This document shows, one piece after another, positions 56,306-64,000 of a stretch of 64,000 nucleotides of DNA; position 1 is the first letter of the stretch, and each line of letters opens with the position of its first letter. The translations under genes were made by a program, and so were the position numbers. Origin of the DNA: Dysgonomonas sp. PF1-14 (GTDB lineage: Bacteria; Bacteroidota; Bacteroidia; Bacteroidales; Dysgonomonadaceae); the NCBI RefSeq assembly GCF_029892965.1, contig NZ_JARXWN010000009.1:1-64000 (forward strand), given 5' to 3'. A model generated the notes under the pieces. It ran no database searches, was not told the DNA's origin, and worked only from the letters and a program-made list of their open reading frames with translations.

Positions 56306-56361
56306 GCTAAAAATATTTGCACATTAAAAATTTATTAGTAATTTAGCTAAAAATATTTGCA
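56306..56361. promoter_or_regulatory. Twin 16-bp operators 40 bp apart
   Basis: GCTAAAAATATTTGCA occurs at 56306-56321 and 56346-56361, exactly 40 bp start to start. Each copy is itself a near-palindrome (GC..AAATATTT.GC). The first ends 5 bases from the regulator's ATG. They probably bind the XRE/S24-like regulator and could also affect the divergent PspA-flotillin cluster (56486). Confidence 0.6.
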
Positions 56362-56485
56362 AACATAAGAAAATAAATGAAGAATAGAAAATGAAAAGCG
56401 AAAAATTAATTTTTCAATAAAATTATTCTCAAATTTGAAAACACCAATTTATAACTCATAATTCATAACTTATAACTTTATAAAT

Positions 56486-56875
56486 ATGTATTTCAAGAAA
56501 ATAGAATCGTACATTTCCAAGCTCGGCTATTCTGTATCTTACCAGAATGAGAAGGAAGGCATATTTCTCATCGAGAGTGAAGCTGACGGAATCAAAAACC
56601 TGATTATCGGGGTTGCGCCTCCCATCCTGATAGTGGAACAATTTATCTTCAAACTGAAAAGCGATGATAAAGATATCTATAAAGCCTTACTCAAGAAGAA
56701 CAGGGACATTATACACGGGGCATTCGTTCTCGATGAAGAAGGCAAAAAAGTCATATTCAGATACACATTGCAGATAGAGAATCTGGACATGAACGAATTT
56801 GAAGGGGCACTAAACTCACTGGGATTATTACTAAGCGAATACTACGAACAGATTATTGAATTTTCTAAAAGATAA
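56486..56875 (+). CDS. YbjN-like protein
   Basis: 129 residues, alpha/beta, without signal or TM segments. MYFKKIESYISKLGYSV, LIIGVAPPILIVEQFIF and the C-terminal ALNSLGLLLSEYYEQI match the YbjN/T3SS-chaperone-like fold. Such proteins bind partners rather than catalyse reactions. It is the first gene of the cluster and lies 4 bases before pspA, so it probably helps PspA assembly or regulation (inference). Confidence 0.75.
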   Translation: MYFKKIESYISKLGYSVSYQNEKEGIFLIESEADGIKNLIIGVAPPILIVEQFIFKLKSDDKDIYKALLKKNRDIIHGAFVLDEEGKKVIFRYTLQIENLDMNEFEGALNSLGLLLSEYYEQIIEFSKR

Positions 56876-56879
56876 AATT

Positions 56880-57581
56880 ATGAATATTTTTAAAAGACTT
56901 TTGAGAATCGGACAGGCAGAAATACATTCTGCAGTCGACAAAATGGAAGATCCGATCCGCATGACGGAACAAGGGATAAGAGAAATGCGTGAAGACCTCG
57001 ATAAGGCACTGGAAGCACTGGCACAAATAAGAGCTATGGCTATCCGTACCAAAAACGATAAAGCCAAAAAGCAAACAGGCGCTCAGGACTACGAAAACAA
57101 AGCCGTATTGCTGCTCACCAAAGCCCAAAAAGGCGAACTGGAACTCGAAACAGCAGAGAAACTTGCCAAAGAAGCACTGGCACTGAAAGAAAGCCTTCTG
57201 GCAGAAGCTGCTACACTGGCCGAACAACAGGTGGTACACGAAAATTCGGCTGATGAGATTCAGAAGAATGTGGAAATTCTCAAATTCAATATCACCAAAT
57301 GGGAGAATGAACTGAAAACGTTGAAGTCGAGAATAAAAGTGAGCCGCGCCACGAAGGAAGTGAACAAACAGATGGCACAGATAGACAGCAACAGCACTAT
57401 AAGCATGCTCGAGCGCATGAAAGAGAAAGTGGAAGAAGAAGAAGCGCTGGCTCAGGCTTACGGTGATATAGCCAAGAAAAGAACGTCTGTAGATGAAGAA
57501 ATAGACAAGGCTATAGGCGAAGACGCCGGAAAAGTGAACGAAGAACTCGACGAAATAAAACGTAAACTGGGGATGCTGTAA
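56880..57581 (+). CDS. pspA: PspA/IM30-family membrane-stress protein
   Basis: 233 residues from ATG 56880. N-terminal helix MNIFKRLLRIGQAEIHSAVD, then MEDPIRMTEQGIREM, then a continuous coiled coil to the end (GKVNEELDEIKRKLGML). These are the ESCRT-III-like proteins that bind damaged membranes and stabilise them. Clustered with YbjN, an OB-fold membrane protein and flotillin, it is probably part of an envelope-integrity machine. ATG 56856 overlaps the YbjN gene and was rejected. Confidence 0.92.
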   Translation: MNIFKRLLRIGQAEIHSAVDKMEDPIRMTEQGIREMREDLDKALEALAQIRAMAIRTKNDKAKKQTGAQDYENKAVLLLTKAQKGELELETAEKLAKEALALKESLLAEAATLAEQQVVHENSADEIQKNVEILKFNITKWENELKTLKSRIKVSRATKEVNKQMAQIDSNSTISMLERMKEKVEEEEALAQAYGDIAKKRTSVDEEIDKAIGEDAGKVNEELDEIKRKLGML

Positions 57582-57609
57582 ACCAATGGCATAATGAGCT
57601 AATGTGCCG

Positions 57610-57714
57610 ATATGCCAATAAAAATAATGTATCAATTTTAAAATTATTTGAATGTTAGATTTTTCAATTAATTTATTGGCATATTGGCATATTTAATAAA
57701 AACATTTACTTTTG
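57610..57714 (+). promoter_or_regulatory. Internal promoter and inverted repeat in the stress cluster
   Basis: ATTGG with TTG at 57684-57686, 20 bases, then TACTTTTG (57707-57714) fits the consensus. The inverted repeat ATATGCCAATAAA (57610-57622) and TTTATTGGCATAT (57672-57684) ends at the -33 box. So the genes from 57728 onward can be transcribed without pspA, perhaps with control through the repeat. The predicted start leaves a very short leader (under 10 bases). Confidence 0.55.
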
Positions 57715-57727
57715 ACCTTTATATACT

Positions 57728-58468
57728 ATGACCGAATTTTTACATAACTTGATGCACCCTCTACCCAACGCTGTAATGACAGTCATAATGGGTATTATAG
57801 TCGTCTTCTGGCTGTTCACATTTCTCAGCGGAGCCGGATTCGATGCTCTCGATGTTGATTTTGATCTGGACGTAGACGCCGATGTTGATGTAGACGTGCC
57901 CGAAGTCAATATATATCCCGGCACCGAGATCGATACCGACGTAGATGTAGACGCCGATGCTGACACAGATGCAGATGTTGCAACAGATAAAGAACCCGGA
58001 TTCTTTATGAAGTTCCTCAACTTCATGAATGTAGGAAAAGTTCCGTTCATGCTCATCATATCCACGCTGAAGCTGTTCATGTGGATCGGTTCACTCATAA
58101 CAACATCATTCATTAATGTAACAGGTTGGGGACTATGGTCATTGCTTATATTATTGCCGATAGGATTTATCGGGCTGTTTTGCACAAAACTGGCAACAAA
58201 CCCTATGGTAAAGATGTTTAAAGCAATCGGGTATAAAGGCGAAGAAGCAATTGATTTTCTAGGGCGTTCGGGCAAAATGCTATCCAACATAAAAGATCAG
58301 AAAATAGGCACTGCCGAGTTTATCGTAGACCAGAACCCGATAAAACTGAATGTGATAAGTATCGACGGCGAAGAGCTCAGATATGGCGACTATGTACTGA
58401 TAGCTGACGAATCGAACGATAAGAAGATATACTATGTAAGTAAAGAAATAAGCCTAAGAAACTTATAG
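57728..58468 (+). CDS. OB-fold membrane protein with Asp-rich loop (YqiJ/NfeD-like)
   Basis: 246 residues. TM helix at 15-34; an Asp-rich low-complexity stretch at 39-88 (pattern DVDxDxDVDAD); TM helices at about 103-128 and 133-153; a C-terminal OB-like domain (175-246) with ISIDGEELRYGDYVLIADE. YqiJ/NfeD proteins are standard flotillin partners, and the flotillin gene is next. The Asp-rich loop resembles calcium-binding DxDxD sequences and is not expected in a typical YqiJ. Confidence 0.75.
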   Translation: MTEFLHNLMHPLPNAVMTVIMGIIVVFWLFTFLSGAGFDALDVDFDLDVDADVDVDVPEVNIYPGTEIDTDVDVDADADTDADVATDKEPGFFMKFLNFMNVGKVPFMLIISTLKLFMWIGSLITTSFINVTGWGLWSLLILLPIGFIGLFCTKLATNPMVKMFKAIGYKGEEAIDFLGRSGKMLSNIKDQKIGTAEFIVDQNPIKLNVISIDGEELRYGDYVLIADESNDKKIYYVSKEISLRNL

Positions 58469-58514
58469 GAACTACATACATATTTGTGAGAGACACAATA
58501 TTAAACTTTTAGTA

Positions 58515-58586
58515 ATGTTATTCTTATTGATTACAGCCATTATCGGCTTGTTAATGTACCTTTTTGGGCTAAAATTATCAATTTAA
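58515..58586 (+). CDS. Possible 23-residue membrane peptide
   Basis: MLFLLITAIIGLLMYLFGLK then LSI: one hydrophobic helix with a single Lys near the end. It sits in the 171-base gap between the OB-fold gene and flotillin. Small TM peptides are found in such operons, but there is no homology support and a weak ribosome-binding region. Confidence 0.35.
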   Translation: MLFLLITAIIGLLMYLFGLKLSI

Positions 58587-58639
58587 ACAAATAAAAAATA
58601 ATTAACTCATAAACAAAACTATAAAACTAAAAAAACACT

Positions 58640-60829
58640 ATGGAACAAATCATTATTATTGTTGTTGCTGCTGTAGTCTGTATTCTACTGATTATTTTCG
58701 GACTTCTGGCATCCTTTTACAAAAAAATTCCACAAGGGAAAGCCATTGTCCGCACCGGAGTAGGCGGCTCGCATGTTGCTTTCAACAAGGGAATGTATGT
58801 AATTCCTGTATTCCACAAAATGGAGATTATGGATATCTCCCTCAAAAAAGTACAGATAGAAAGAATGCAGCACGACGGACTGATCTGTAAGGACAACATC
58901 CGCGCCGACATCAAAGTAGCATTCTTCGTGCGGGTAAACAAGTCGGTAAACGATGTTATCAACGTAGCACAATCTATCGGTTGCGAAAGAGCCAGCGATA
59001 TATCTACGCTGAAAGACATTTTCGAAGCTAAATTCTCGGAAGCGCTGAAAACCGTAGGTAAGAAATTCGACTTCATAGAACTGTACGAAGCACGCCGCGA
59101 ATTTCGTGACGAAATCATCAACATCATCGGAACTGACCTTAATGGCTATGTACTCGACGACTGTGCAATCGACTATCTGGAACAGACAGAGTTACAATTT
59201 CTGAGCCCTGAAAACATCCTCGACTCGGAAGGTATCAAGAAAATCACCGACCTGACAGCTGCTCAGAACATCAAAGCCAATCTGATACGCAGAGAAGAAG
59301 AAAAGGTAATCAAAAAACAAAACGTAGAAGCACGCGAAGCCATTCTCGAACTGGAAAGACAACTTGCCGAGAAAGAAGAAAAGCAAAAACGTGAAATAGA
59401 TAACGTAAAAGCACGCGAAGGCGCCGAAATACAGAAAGTACGTGAAGAAGAGCGTCTGAAATCGGAAACTGTACGCATCAGTACCGAAGAGAGCCTTGCC
59501 GTACAGGAAGAAAATAAACTTCGCCAGATCATCATCGCTGAGAAGAACAAGCAACGTACCGAAGCAGTTGAATTTGAGCGCGTAGAAAAAGATCGTGCAC
59601 TGGAACAAACAGAACGCGAGCGCATCGTTACCCTTGCTCAGATAGACAAAGAACGCGTGATAGAGGTGGAAAGAAAGAACATTCAGGACGTGATCAAAGA
59701 ACGCGTACAACTCGAAAAAGGCGTTGTAGAAGAACAACAGAACATGAAGGACATCGAAGCCTTCCGTACTGTAGACCGCCAGAAACAAGTAGGTATCACT
59801 ACCGCAGCACAGGAAGCCGAACAAAGATTGATAGAAACAGTAAAAGCTGCCGAAGCAAAAAAACTGGCCGCCGAACAAAAAGCAAAAGAATTGCTTATCG
59901 ATGCAGAAGCACAGAAAGAAGCATCTAATAAACAAGCCGAAGCGCGTAAAACGCTTGCCGATGCTAAAGCTCGCGAAGATGCTACTTACGGACTTGCTGA
60001 AGCTGAAGTGATCAAAGCAAAAGCTGAAGCCCTTGAACAACAAGGTACTGTAGAAGCTACTATCATCGAGAAAAAAGCGAAAGCCGAAGCTGTTGGCATC
60101 GAAGCAAAAGCCGAAGCCAAGAAGAAAGAAGGACTGGTAGAAGCCGAAGTAACTAAAGAAAAAGCCCTTGCATCTGCAACCGGAGAAGCGAGCATCATAG
60201 AGAAAACTTCACTGGCAGAAGCTACCGGTATAGAAGCTAAGGCTGAAGCTAAACGCAAAGAGGGATTGATGGAAGCCGAAGTGATTAAAGAAAAAGCACT
60301 GGCGGAAGCAGCCGGAATCGACGAAAAAGCAGCAGCCATGAAAAAACTGGATGGCGCAGGAAAAGAACACGAAGAGTTCAAACTTGCCCTACAGAAAGAA
60401 AAAGACGTGGAACTGGCTCAGATCAGAATACAAAAAGACATTGCAGACGCACAGGCACTTGTATTGTCAGAAGCGCTTAAAAACGCCGATATCGACATCG
60501 TGGGTGGTGAAACAATGTTCTTCGACAACATTGTTAAACAGATATCCAATGCCAAAGGCTTTGACCGCTTAGTGAACGAAAGCGAAAACGCTACGCAGAT
60601 CAAGAGAGCCCTTATCGGCAACGGAACATCGGAAGGCGACCTCATCGAACGCATCAGATACTTTGCCAAACAAATGGGTATATCTACCGAAGATGTGAAG
60701 AACCTGAGCATTGCCGGACTTATCCTGAAAATGCAGGCACAGGCTACAACTGAGGATGACAAAGGATTCCTTAGCAACCTGATGAGCATGGCCAAATCGA
60801 TGGGTATTTCCAACAAGAAATTAAGCTGA
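58640..60829 (+). CDS. Large flotillin (YqiK-like) with tandem 44-residue repeats
   Basis: 729 residues, longer than usual flotillins. TM helix at 4-26, band-7/SPFH domain about 30-200, then a very long charged helix (220-600) and a C-terminal helical domain (about 610-729). Residues 472-515 and 516-559 are a clean tandem duplication of a 44-residue unit (EAKAEAK and KEGLVEAEV segments), four 11-residue turns each. It scaffolds membrane domains with the OB-fold partner and PspA. A hairpin at 60842 separates it from the next gene. Confidence 0.92.
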   Translation: MEQIIIIVVAAVVCILLIIFGLLASFYKKIPQGKAIVRTGVGGSHVAFNKGMYVIPVFHKMEIMDISLKKVQIERMQHDGLICKDNIRADIKVAFFVRVNKSVNDVINVAQSIGCERASDISTLKDIFEAKFSEALKTVGKKFDFIELYEARREFRDEIINIIGTDLNGYVLDDCAIDYLEQTELQFLSPENILDSEGIKKITDLTAAQNIKANLIRREEEKVIKKQNVEAREAILELERQLAEKEEKQKREIDNVKAREGAEIQKVREEERLKSETVRISTEESLAVQEENKLRQIIIAEKNKQRTEAVEFERVEKDRALEQTERERIVTLAQIDKERVIEVERKNIQDVIKERVQLEKGVVEEQQNMKDIEAFRTVDRQKQVGITTAAQEAEQRLIETVKAAEAKKLAAEQKAKELLIDAEAQKEASNKQAEARKTLADAKAREDATYGLAEAEVIKAKAEALEQQGTVEATIIEKKAKAEAVGIEAKAEAKKKEGLVEAEVTKEKALASATGEASIIEKTSLAEATGIEAKAEAKRKEGLMEAEVIKEKALAEAAGIDEKAAAMKKLDGAGKEHEEFKLALQKEKDVELAQIRIQKDIADAQALVLSEALKNADIDIVGGETMFFDNIVKQISNAKGFDRLVNESENATQIKRALIGNGTSEGDLIERIRYFAKQMGISTEDVKNLSIAGLILKMQAQATTEDDKGFLSNLMSMAKSMGISNKKLS

Positions 60830-60841
60830 TAAATTATATTT

Positions 60842-60875
60842 AGTCCTGCATCGTGCAGATGTATGATGCAGGGCT
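60842..60875 (+). other. Intercistronic hairpin
   Basis: AGTCCTGCATC and GATGCAGGGCT form an 11-bp stem (one G-U) with a 12-base loop, 12 bases after the flotillin stop and 7 before the next ATG (60883). No U-tract follows. It may limit translation or protect the flotillin message rather than terminate. Confidence 0.5.
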
Positions 60876-60882
60876 TATAAAT

Positions 60883-61497
60883 ATGGAAAATTTAATATTG
60901 CTTTTCTTTTGGATATTGTTTCCGATAGTAGCTATAGCTGTTTTTTCAAGTGGTACGCAAAAGGCAAAAAGAGTTTTGTTGTACATAACCGTAATTGGCT
61001 GTGTCACGTATATTCTATGCAATGTTTTCGATATTAAATCGAAATACGAGATGATCAATATCGGCTTCGGGATGTTTTTCTATCTGCTTATACTTATCCT
61101 GATAGCCTATATACTTGAATTAATAGAAAACAAAACGGCAAAAACAGTCTACACAGTATTGGTTATTGTTCCTGCCGCCATAATCATACTAATCGGTAGT
61201 TTCCTTATACTGCTATGGAGTACAGATTCTAGTGATATCGAACTAAAAAAATCGTTTATCACAGGTGATTATACAACATATAGAAAGGTAGAAGCATGGG
61301 AATACACGACGGAAGAAGTTTCTATTAATATCTACAAAGATATGCCTGTTCTCAGTTTTCTGCACCGTAAGGTATATGAAATGGATGATGTAAACATAGA
61401 ACTCGACACAGTGATACTCACATCAGAAAAGAATATTTTATCATTAACGCTCTCAAGAGACAGTATAAAAACAATACGTCTCGTTGACTTAAAGTAA
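60883..61497 (+). CDS. Four-TM membrane protein with soluble C-terminal domain
   Basis: 204 residues from ATG 60883; an in-frame ATG at 60853 lies in the loop of the hairpin and was rejected. Four hydrophobic helices (about 3-20, 28-44, 58-80 and 88-115) then a beta-rich domain with WEYTTEEVSINIYKD and VNIELDTVILTS. No family recognised. Its place between flotillin and the giant protein suggests a membrane anchor or sensor for the complex (inference). Confidence 0.6.
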   Translation: MENLILLFFWILFPIVAIAVFSSGTQKAKRVLLYITVIGCVTYILCNVFDIKSKYEMINIGFGMFFYLLILILIAYILELIENKTAKTVYTVLVIVPAAIIILIGSFLILLWSTDSSDIELKKSFITGDYTTYRKVEAWEYTTEEVSINIYKDMPVLSFLHRKVYEMDDVNIELDTVILTSEKNILSLTLSRDSIKTIRLVDLK

Positions 61498-61521
61498 GTA
61501 GAATTTATATAGTTTAATTAT

Positions 61522-64000
61522 ATGCAAGATTTGGAACAAAACAAAGCTGCTGAATCACTGGAAGCAGGCACTTATGAAATCATAAGAAAACGCCTGCAAA
61601 CCCAGAAAGACGCGTTATCTACCCGTCTCAATTCACTGAATGAGGCGCGCAAAGACGTGTTCACTTCATCAGACCTCACCCTGATAGCAAACCAACGCAT
61701 AAATACGGAAAACAACTGTGTTTCGAGGGGCATTATGGCTCTGGGAAACCTCTATATATTCGGGTACAATGTCCATTTCGGATTGCGCACCGATATACAG
61801 CTGAGTGATGTTTTCAGCATCTATACACTCGAAAACAATCAGTTTGTTCCGCAGACTTTGGAGTTGATAGACGATCCTGTATTCATTACCGACTATAAAA
61901 ATCTGTATAAATACTACAGGGATTCGATCTTTTCCAAATTCAGGCGTACAGAGAACTATCTTTACATGGTTTTCCAGACCAGCAAAAGCATAGATGGCCT
62001 CAAAGCCTTCAAGTGGCTGATAAAAGGAAACAAGCTGATCTATCAGGACGACCGTAGCATACACGAAGTAGTAAAAGCGCCACAGTTTGAGTTCAAGTGG
62101 ATAAAGACTACCCTCGAAGACCGTCGTCTGGGTGTCTATCCGCACGTATCTATCCTCGATAAAGTCTTCATCGAAGCTGTAGGCGGTGACATTACTTTCA
62201 AAATAGAAGATAATACACAGACGGGAAAAGGCATATATTCCGAAAAGGTAGAGAATAAAGACCAGCAACTCGACGATGCCGAATACTACTATGCCGATCT
62301 GGGAAATCTCATTCTGGTAAGGATAAAACCGTATCAGGAAGATTTCAGGACATTTGTATTCAACACACGCACCAAAGAGGTACTCAATATAAAGATGCTC
62401 AACGATGCAGGAATACTCCTGCCCGACAATCATGGTATCATATTTCCCAACGGGTATTATCTCCAAAATGGCGACCACAAGATATTTGAAAGCGAACTGA
62501 ATAATCTGGAATTTTTCCGTAAAGTGGCATCACCTAACGGCGAAGACTTCCTTTACATATTCTACCAGAACGAGCGGAATATTTACGTCATCATGTCGTA
62601 CAACATCATCCGTCAACAGGTAGAGACACCGATTATCTGCAACGGATTCACCCTGTCTCACGATGGTACGCTGATATTCTTCCGTAGCGAACAAGAGGCC
62701 TCCAGGCATCATCAGGTACAGATATGGCAAACCCCCTACTCTGCCCGCCTGATAGAAAATTATGAGAAGAAGGACAACATTCTTTACAAAATCGGCAACA
62801 AGGACATTGTAAAGGCAATGGCTGAATGTCAGGAAGTCATTCACCTGATCAACAAGGAAGATACCTACGAAGGTCTTTATGAAGACATTGTAAAGAAATC
62901 GAATGATATTGTCGATGCTTACTTCTGGGTATCGGACGAAGCTACGTATAAACTGGCTGAACCACTGGTAGAAATAAAAGAGATTGCCAACACAGCCATC
63001 GACGAGTTCGAGAAGGTCAAAGCACAGAAGAAATACGCAGCAGATATACTGGAAGCAACAGTTAACAAAGTAGATGCACTGCTATTCTCTATCAAAAATG
63101 CAAAATTTGATTCGCTCGATAAGCTGGTTAAACTATTGGCCGAAACCCGCAGAATGCAGGGTGAAGTCATAGAACTTAATAATCAGAAATACATAGACAC
63201 CGGCAAAATAGAAGAGCTGAAAGAAACGCTGATAGCCACAGCCGGCAAACTGTCGGACAAAACTGTCGAATTCCTGTTGCGCGATGAAGCTTTGATTCCG
63301 TACGAAACAAAAGTAGCAGATCAGAAAAAAGAAGTCGAAAGCGTCCTGAAAGTAATAGATGCCAACAAGATAGAAGAGAACTGCAAGTTGATATCTTCCG
63401 AACTGGAATTGCTTATAGACATACTCAACAGCCTGAAAATAGACGATACTACCCAAACCACTAAGATCATCGAAAAAATATCACTGATATTTGCATCGCT
63501 GAACGAGGTCAGGGCGCAACTGAAAAAGAAAGTAGATTCGCTGAAAAACAAGGAAGCCGCCGGAGAATTCCGTGCTCAGCTTACCTTGCTCGAACAGAGC
63601 ATCGTCAACTATCTGGAACTGGCTACATCACCCGAAAAGAGTGATGAATATTTCACAAAGGTTAGTGTACAGATAGAAGAACTGGAAAGTAAATTTGCCG
63701 ACTTCGACGATTTCATTGTTATTATATCCGACAAGCGGAACGAGGTAGTAAAAGTATTCGATGCGCGGAAAGCACAGTTGATAGAACAAATCAACAGACG
63801 CACTTCTTCTCTCGAACAAATCGGTCTGCGTGTACTGAAAAATGTAGAAAATAAGGCACAGTCTTTCAAATCGAAAGAAGAAATACAAGCTTTCTACTCT
63901 ACCGACCTCATGGTCGACAAAGTACATAAGCTGGTTGAAGACCTGAAAAATCTGGGAGACGTATCGAAAGCCGAAAATCTGGAGAACAGCCTCAAGACTT
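61522..64000 (+). CDS. Giant coiled-coil protein of the 'DNA repair ATPase' type, N-terminal part
   Basis: Open frame from ATG 61522 running past the window edge; 826 codons seen. The first 60 residues are helical (ESLEAGTYEIIRKRLQTQ), then a beta-rich propeller-like region (about 65-440; NLYIFGYNVHFGLRT, WIKTTLEDRRLGVYPHVSI, LPDNHGIIFPNGYYL), then long coiled coil from about 445. This layout matches the N-terminal half of very large bacterial proteins annotated as DNA repair ATPase, in which an AAA ATPase domain lies further along. That domain is outside the window, so ATPase function is not seen here. Last visible gene of the PspA-flotillin cluster. Confidence 0.6.
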   Translation, partial: MQDLEQNKAAESLEAGTYEIIRKRLQTQKDALSTRLNSLNEARKDVFTSSDLTLIANQRINTENNCVSRGIMALGNLYIFGYNVHFGLRTDIQLSDVFSIYTLENNQFVPQTLELIDDPVFITDYKNLYKYYRDSIFSKFRRTENYLYMVFQTSKSIDGLKAFKWLIKGNKLIYQDDRSIHEVVKAPQFEFKWIKTTLEDRRLGVYPHVSILDKVFIEAVGGDITFKIEDNTQTGKGIYSEKVENKDQQLDDAEYYYADLGNLILVRIKPYQEDFRTFVFNTRTKEVLNIKMLNDAGILLPDNHGIIFPNGYYLQNGDHKIFESELNNLEFFRKVASPNGEDFLYIFYQNERNIYVIMSYNIIRQQVETPIICNGFTLSHDGTLIFFRSEQEASRHHQVQIWQTPYSARLIENYEKKDNILYKIGNKDIVKAMAECQEVIHLINKEDTYEGLYEDIVKKSNDIVDAYFWVSDEATYKLAEPLVEIKEIANTAIDEFEKVKAQKKYAADILEATVNKVDALLFSIKNAKFDSLDKLVKLLAETRRMQGEVIELNNQKYIDTGKIEELKETLIATAGKLSDKTVEFLLRDEALIPYETKVADQKKEVESVLKVIDANKIEENCKLISSELELLIDILNSLKIDDTTQTTKIIEKISLIFASLNEVRAQLKKKVDSLKNKEAAGEFRAQLTLLEQSIVNYLELATSPEKSDEYFTKVSVQIEELESKFADFDDFIVIISDKRNEVVKVFDARKAQLIEQINRRTSSLEQIGLRVLKNVENKAQSFKSKEEIQAFYSTDLMVDKVHKLVEDLKNLGDVSKAENLENSLKT

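Noticed and set aside
59192-60043. 283-residue ORF antisense to flotillin
   Set aside because: Phe/Cys-rich mirror of the Lys/Glu-rich coiled coil; a shadow frame caused by codon bias.
59980-60330. Possible CRISPR-like or satellite repeat
   Set aside because: The repetition is coding: two in-frame 44-residue units in flotillin without spacer structure.
61669-62478. 269-residue ORF antisense to the giant protein
   Set aside because: Shadow of the long open frame on the plus strand, which has better composition and operon context.
1-64000. tRNA, rRNA, prophage or defence island
   Set aside because: No cloverleaf, rRNA core, integrase, phage structural or restriction/CRISPR genes could be recognised on either strand.

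Overview
The window comes from a low-GC member of the Bacteroidales, most like Dysgonomonas or a close relative. The evidence is a SusC/SusD polysaccharide-utilization locus led by a hybrid two-component regulator, Bacteroidota-type promoters (TTTG, 19-21 bases, TAnnTTTG), many SPII lipoproteins, a classical menaquinone operon and a fused E1 2-oxoacid dehydrogenase. No rRNA, tRNA, CRISPR array or phage genes were seen.

Layout. 0.3-1.9 kb: small thiol/sulfur operon (DUF6132-like, rhodanese, membrane protein, lipoprotein thioredoxin, MarR regulator). 2.1-2.8 kb: scrap region with a decayed YD-repeat/RHS-type gene, a 207-bp MITE-like element and an IS5-type remnant. 3.1-16.7 kb: beta-glucan (laminarin-like) PUL: HTCS regulator, GH16, SusC, SusD, surface glycan-binding protein, GH3. 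A 13-bp direct repeat at a 21-bp pitch before GH16 is a strong candidate HTCS operator. 17.5-19.4 kb: two convergent paralogous HTH proteins of unknown role. 19.4-20.8 kb: a MITE and a long AT-rich, hairpin-rich leader before a secreted surface protein. 23-24.9 kb: GH109-type enzyme and a broken F5/8 type C (CBM32-like) module. 25-26.7 kb: CdsA and PlsC-type phospholipid genes. 26.8-40.5 kb: sigma-54 activator and NtrY-like kinase, convergent with a six-gene exporter operon (TolC, HlyD-type adaptor, three large FtsX/MacB-type permeases, one ATPase); a sigma-54-like promoter lies just before tolC. 40.9-46.9 kb: menF-D-B-C-E. 47.3-52.9 kb: lpdA, lplA, E2, fused E1. 53-56.3 kb: flavodoxin, HTH/membrane-protein pair, META lipoprotein, XRE/S24-like regulator. 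56.5-64 kb: YbjN-like, PspA, Asp-rich OB-fold membrane protein, a 23-residue membrane peptide, a large flotillin, another membrane protein and the first 826 codons of a giant protein resembling the 'DNA repair ATPase' family.

The best candidate for an under-described system is the last cluster. It couples PspA, flotillin and an OB-fold membrane partner to a giant coiled-coil protein and looks like a multi-part membrane-stress machine. The second theme is short intergenic repeats. GC-rich palindromic elements sit inside the men and dehydrogenase operons, and two of them encode the same C-terminal peptide tail on unrelated enzymes (MenF and LplA). A roughly 260-300 bp repeat occurs twice, both times between convergent genes.
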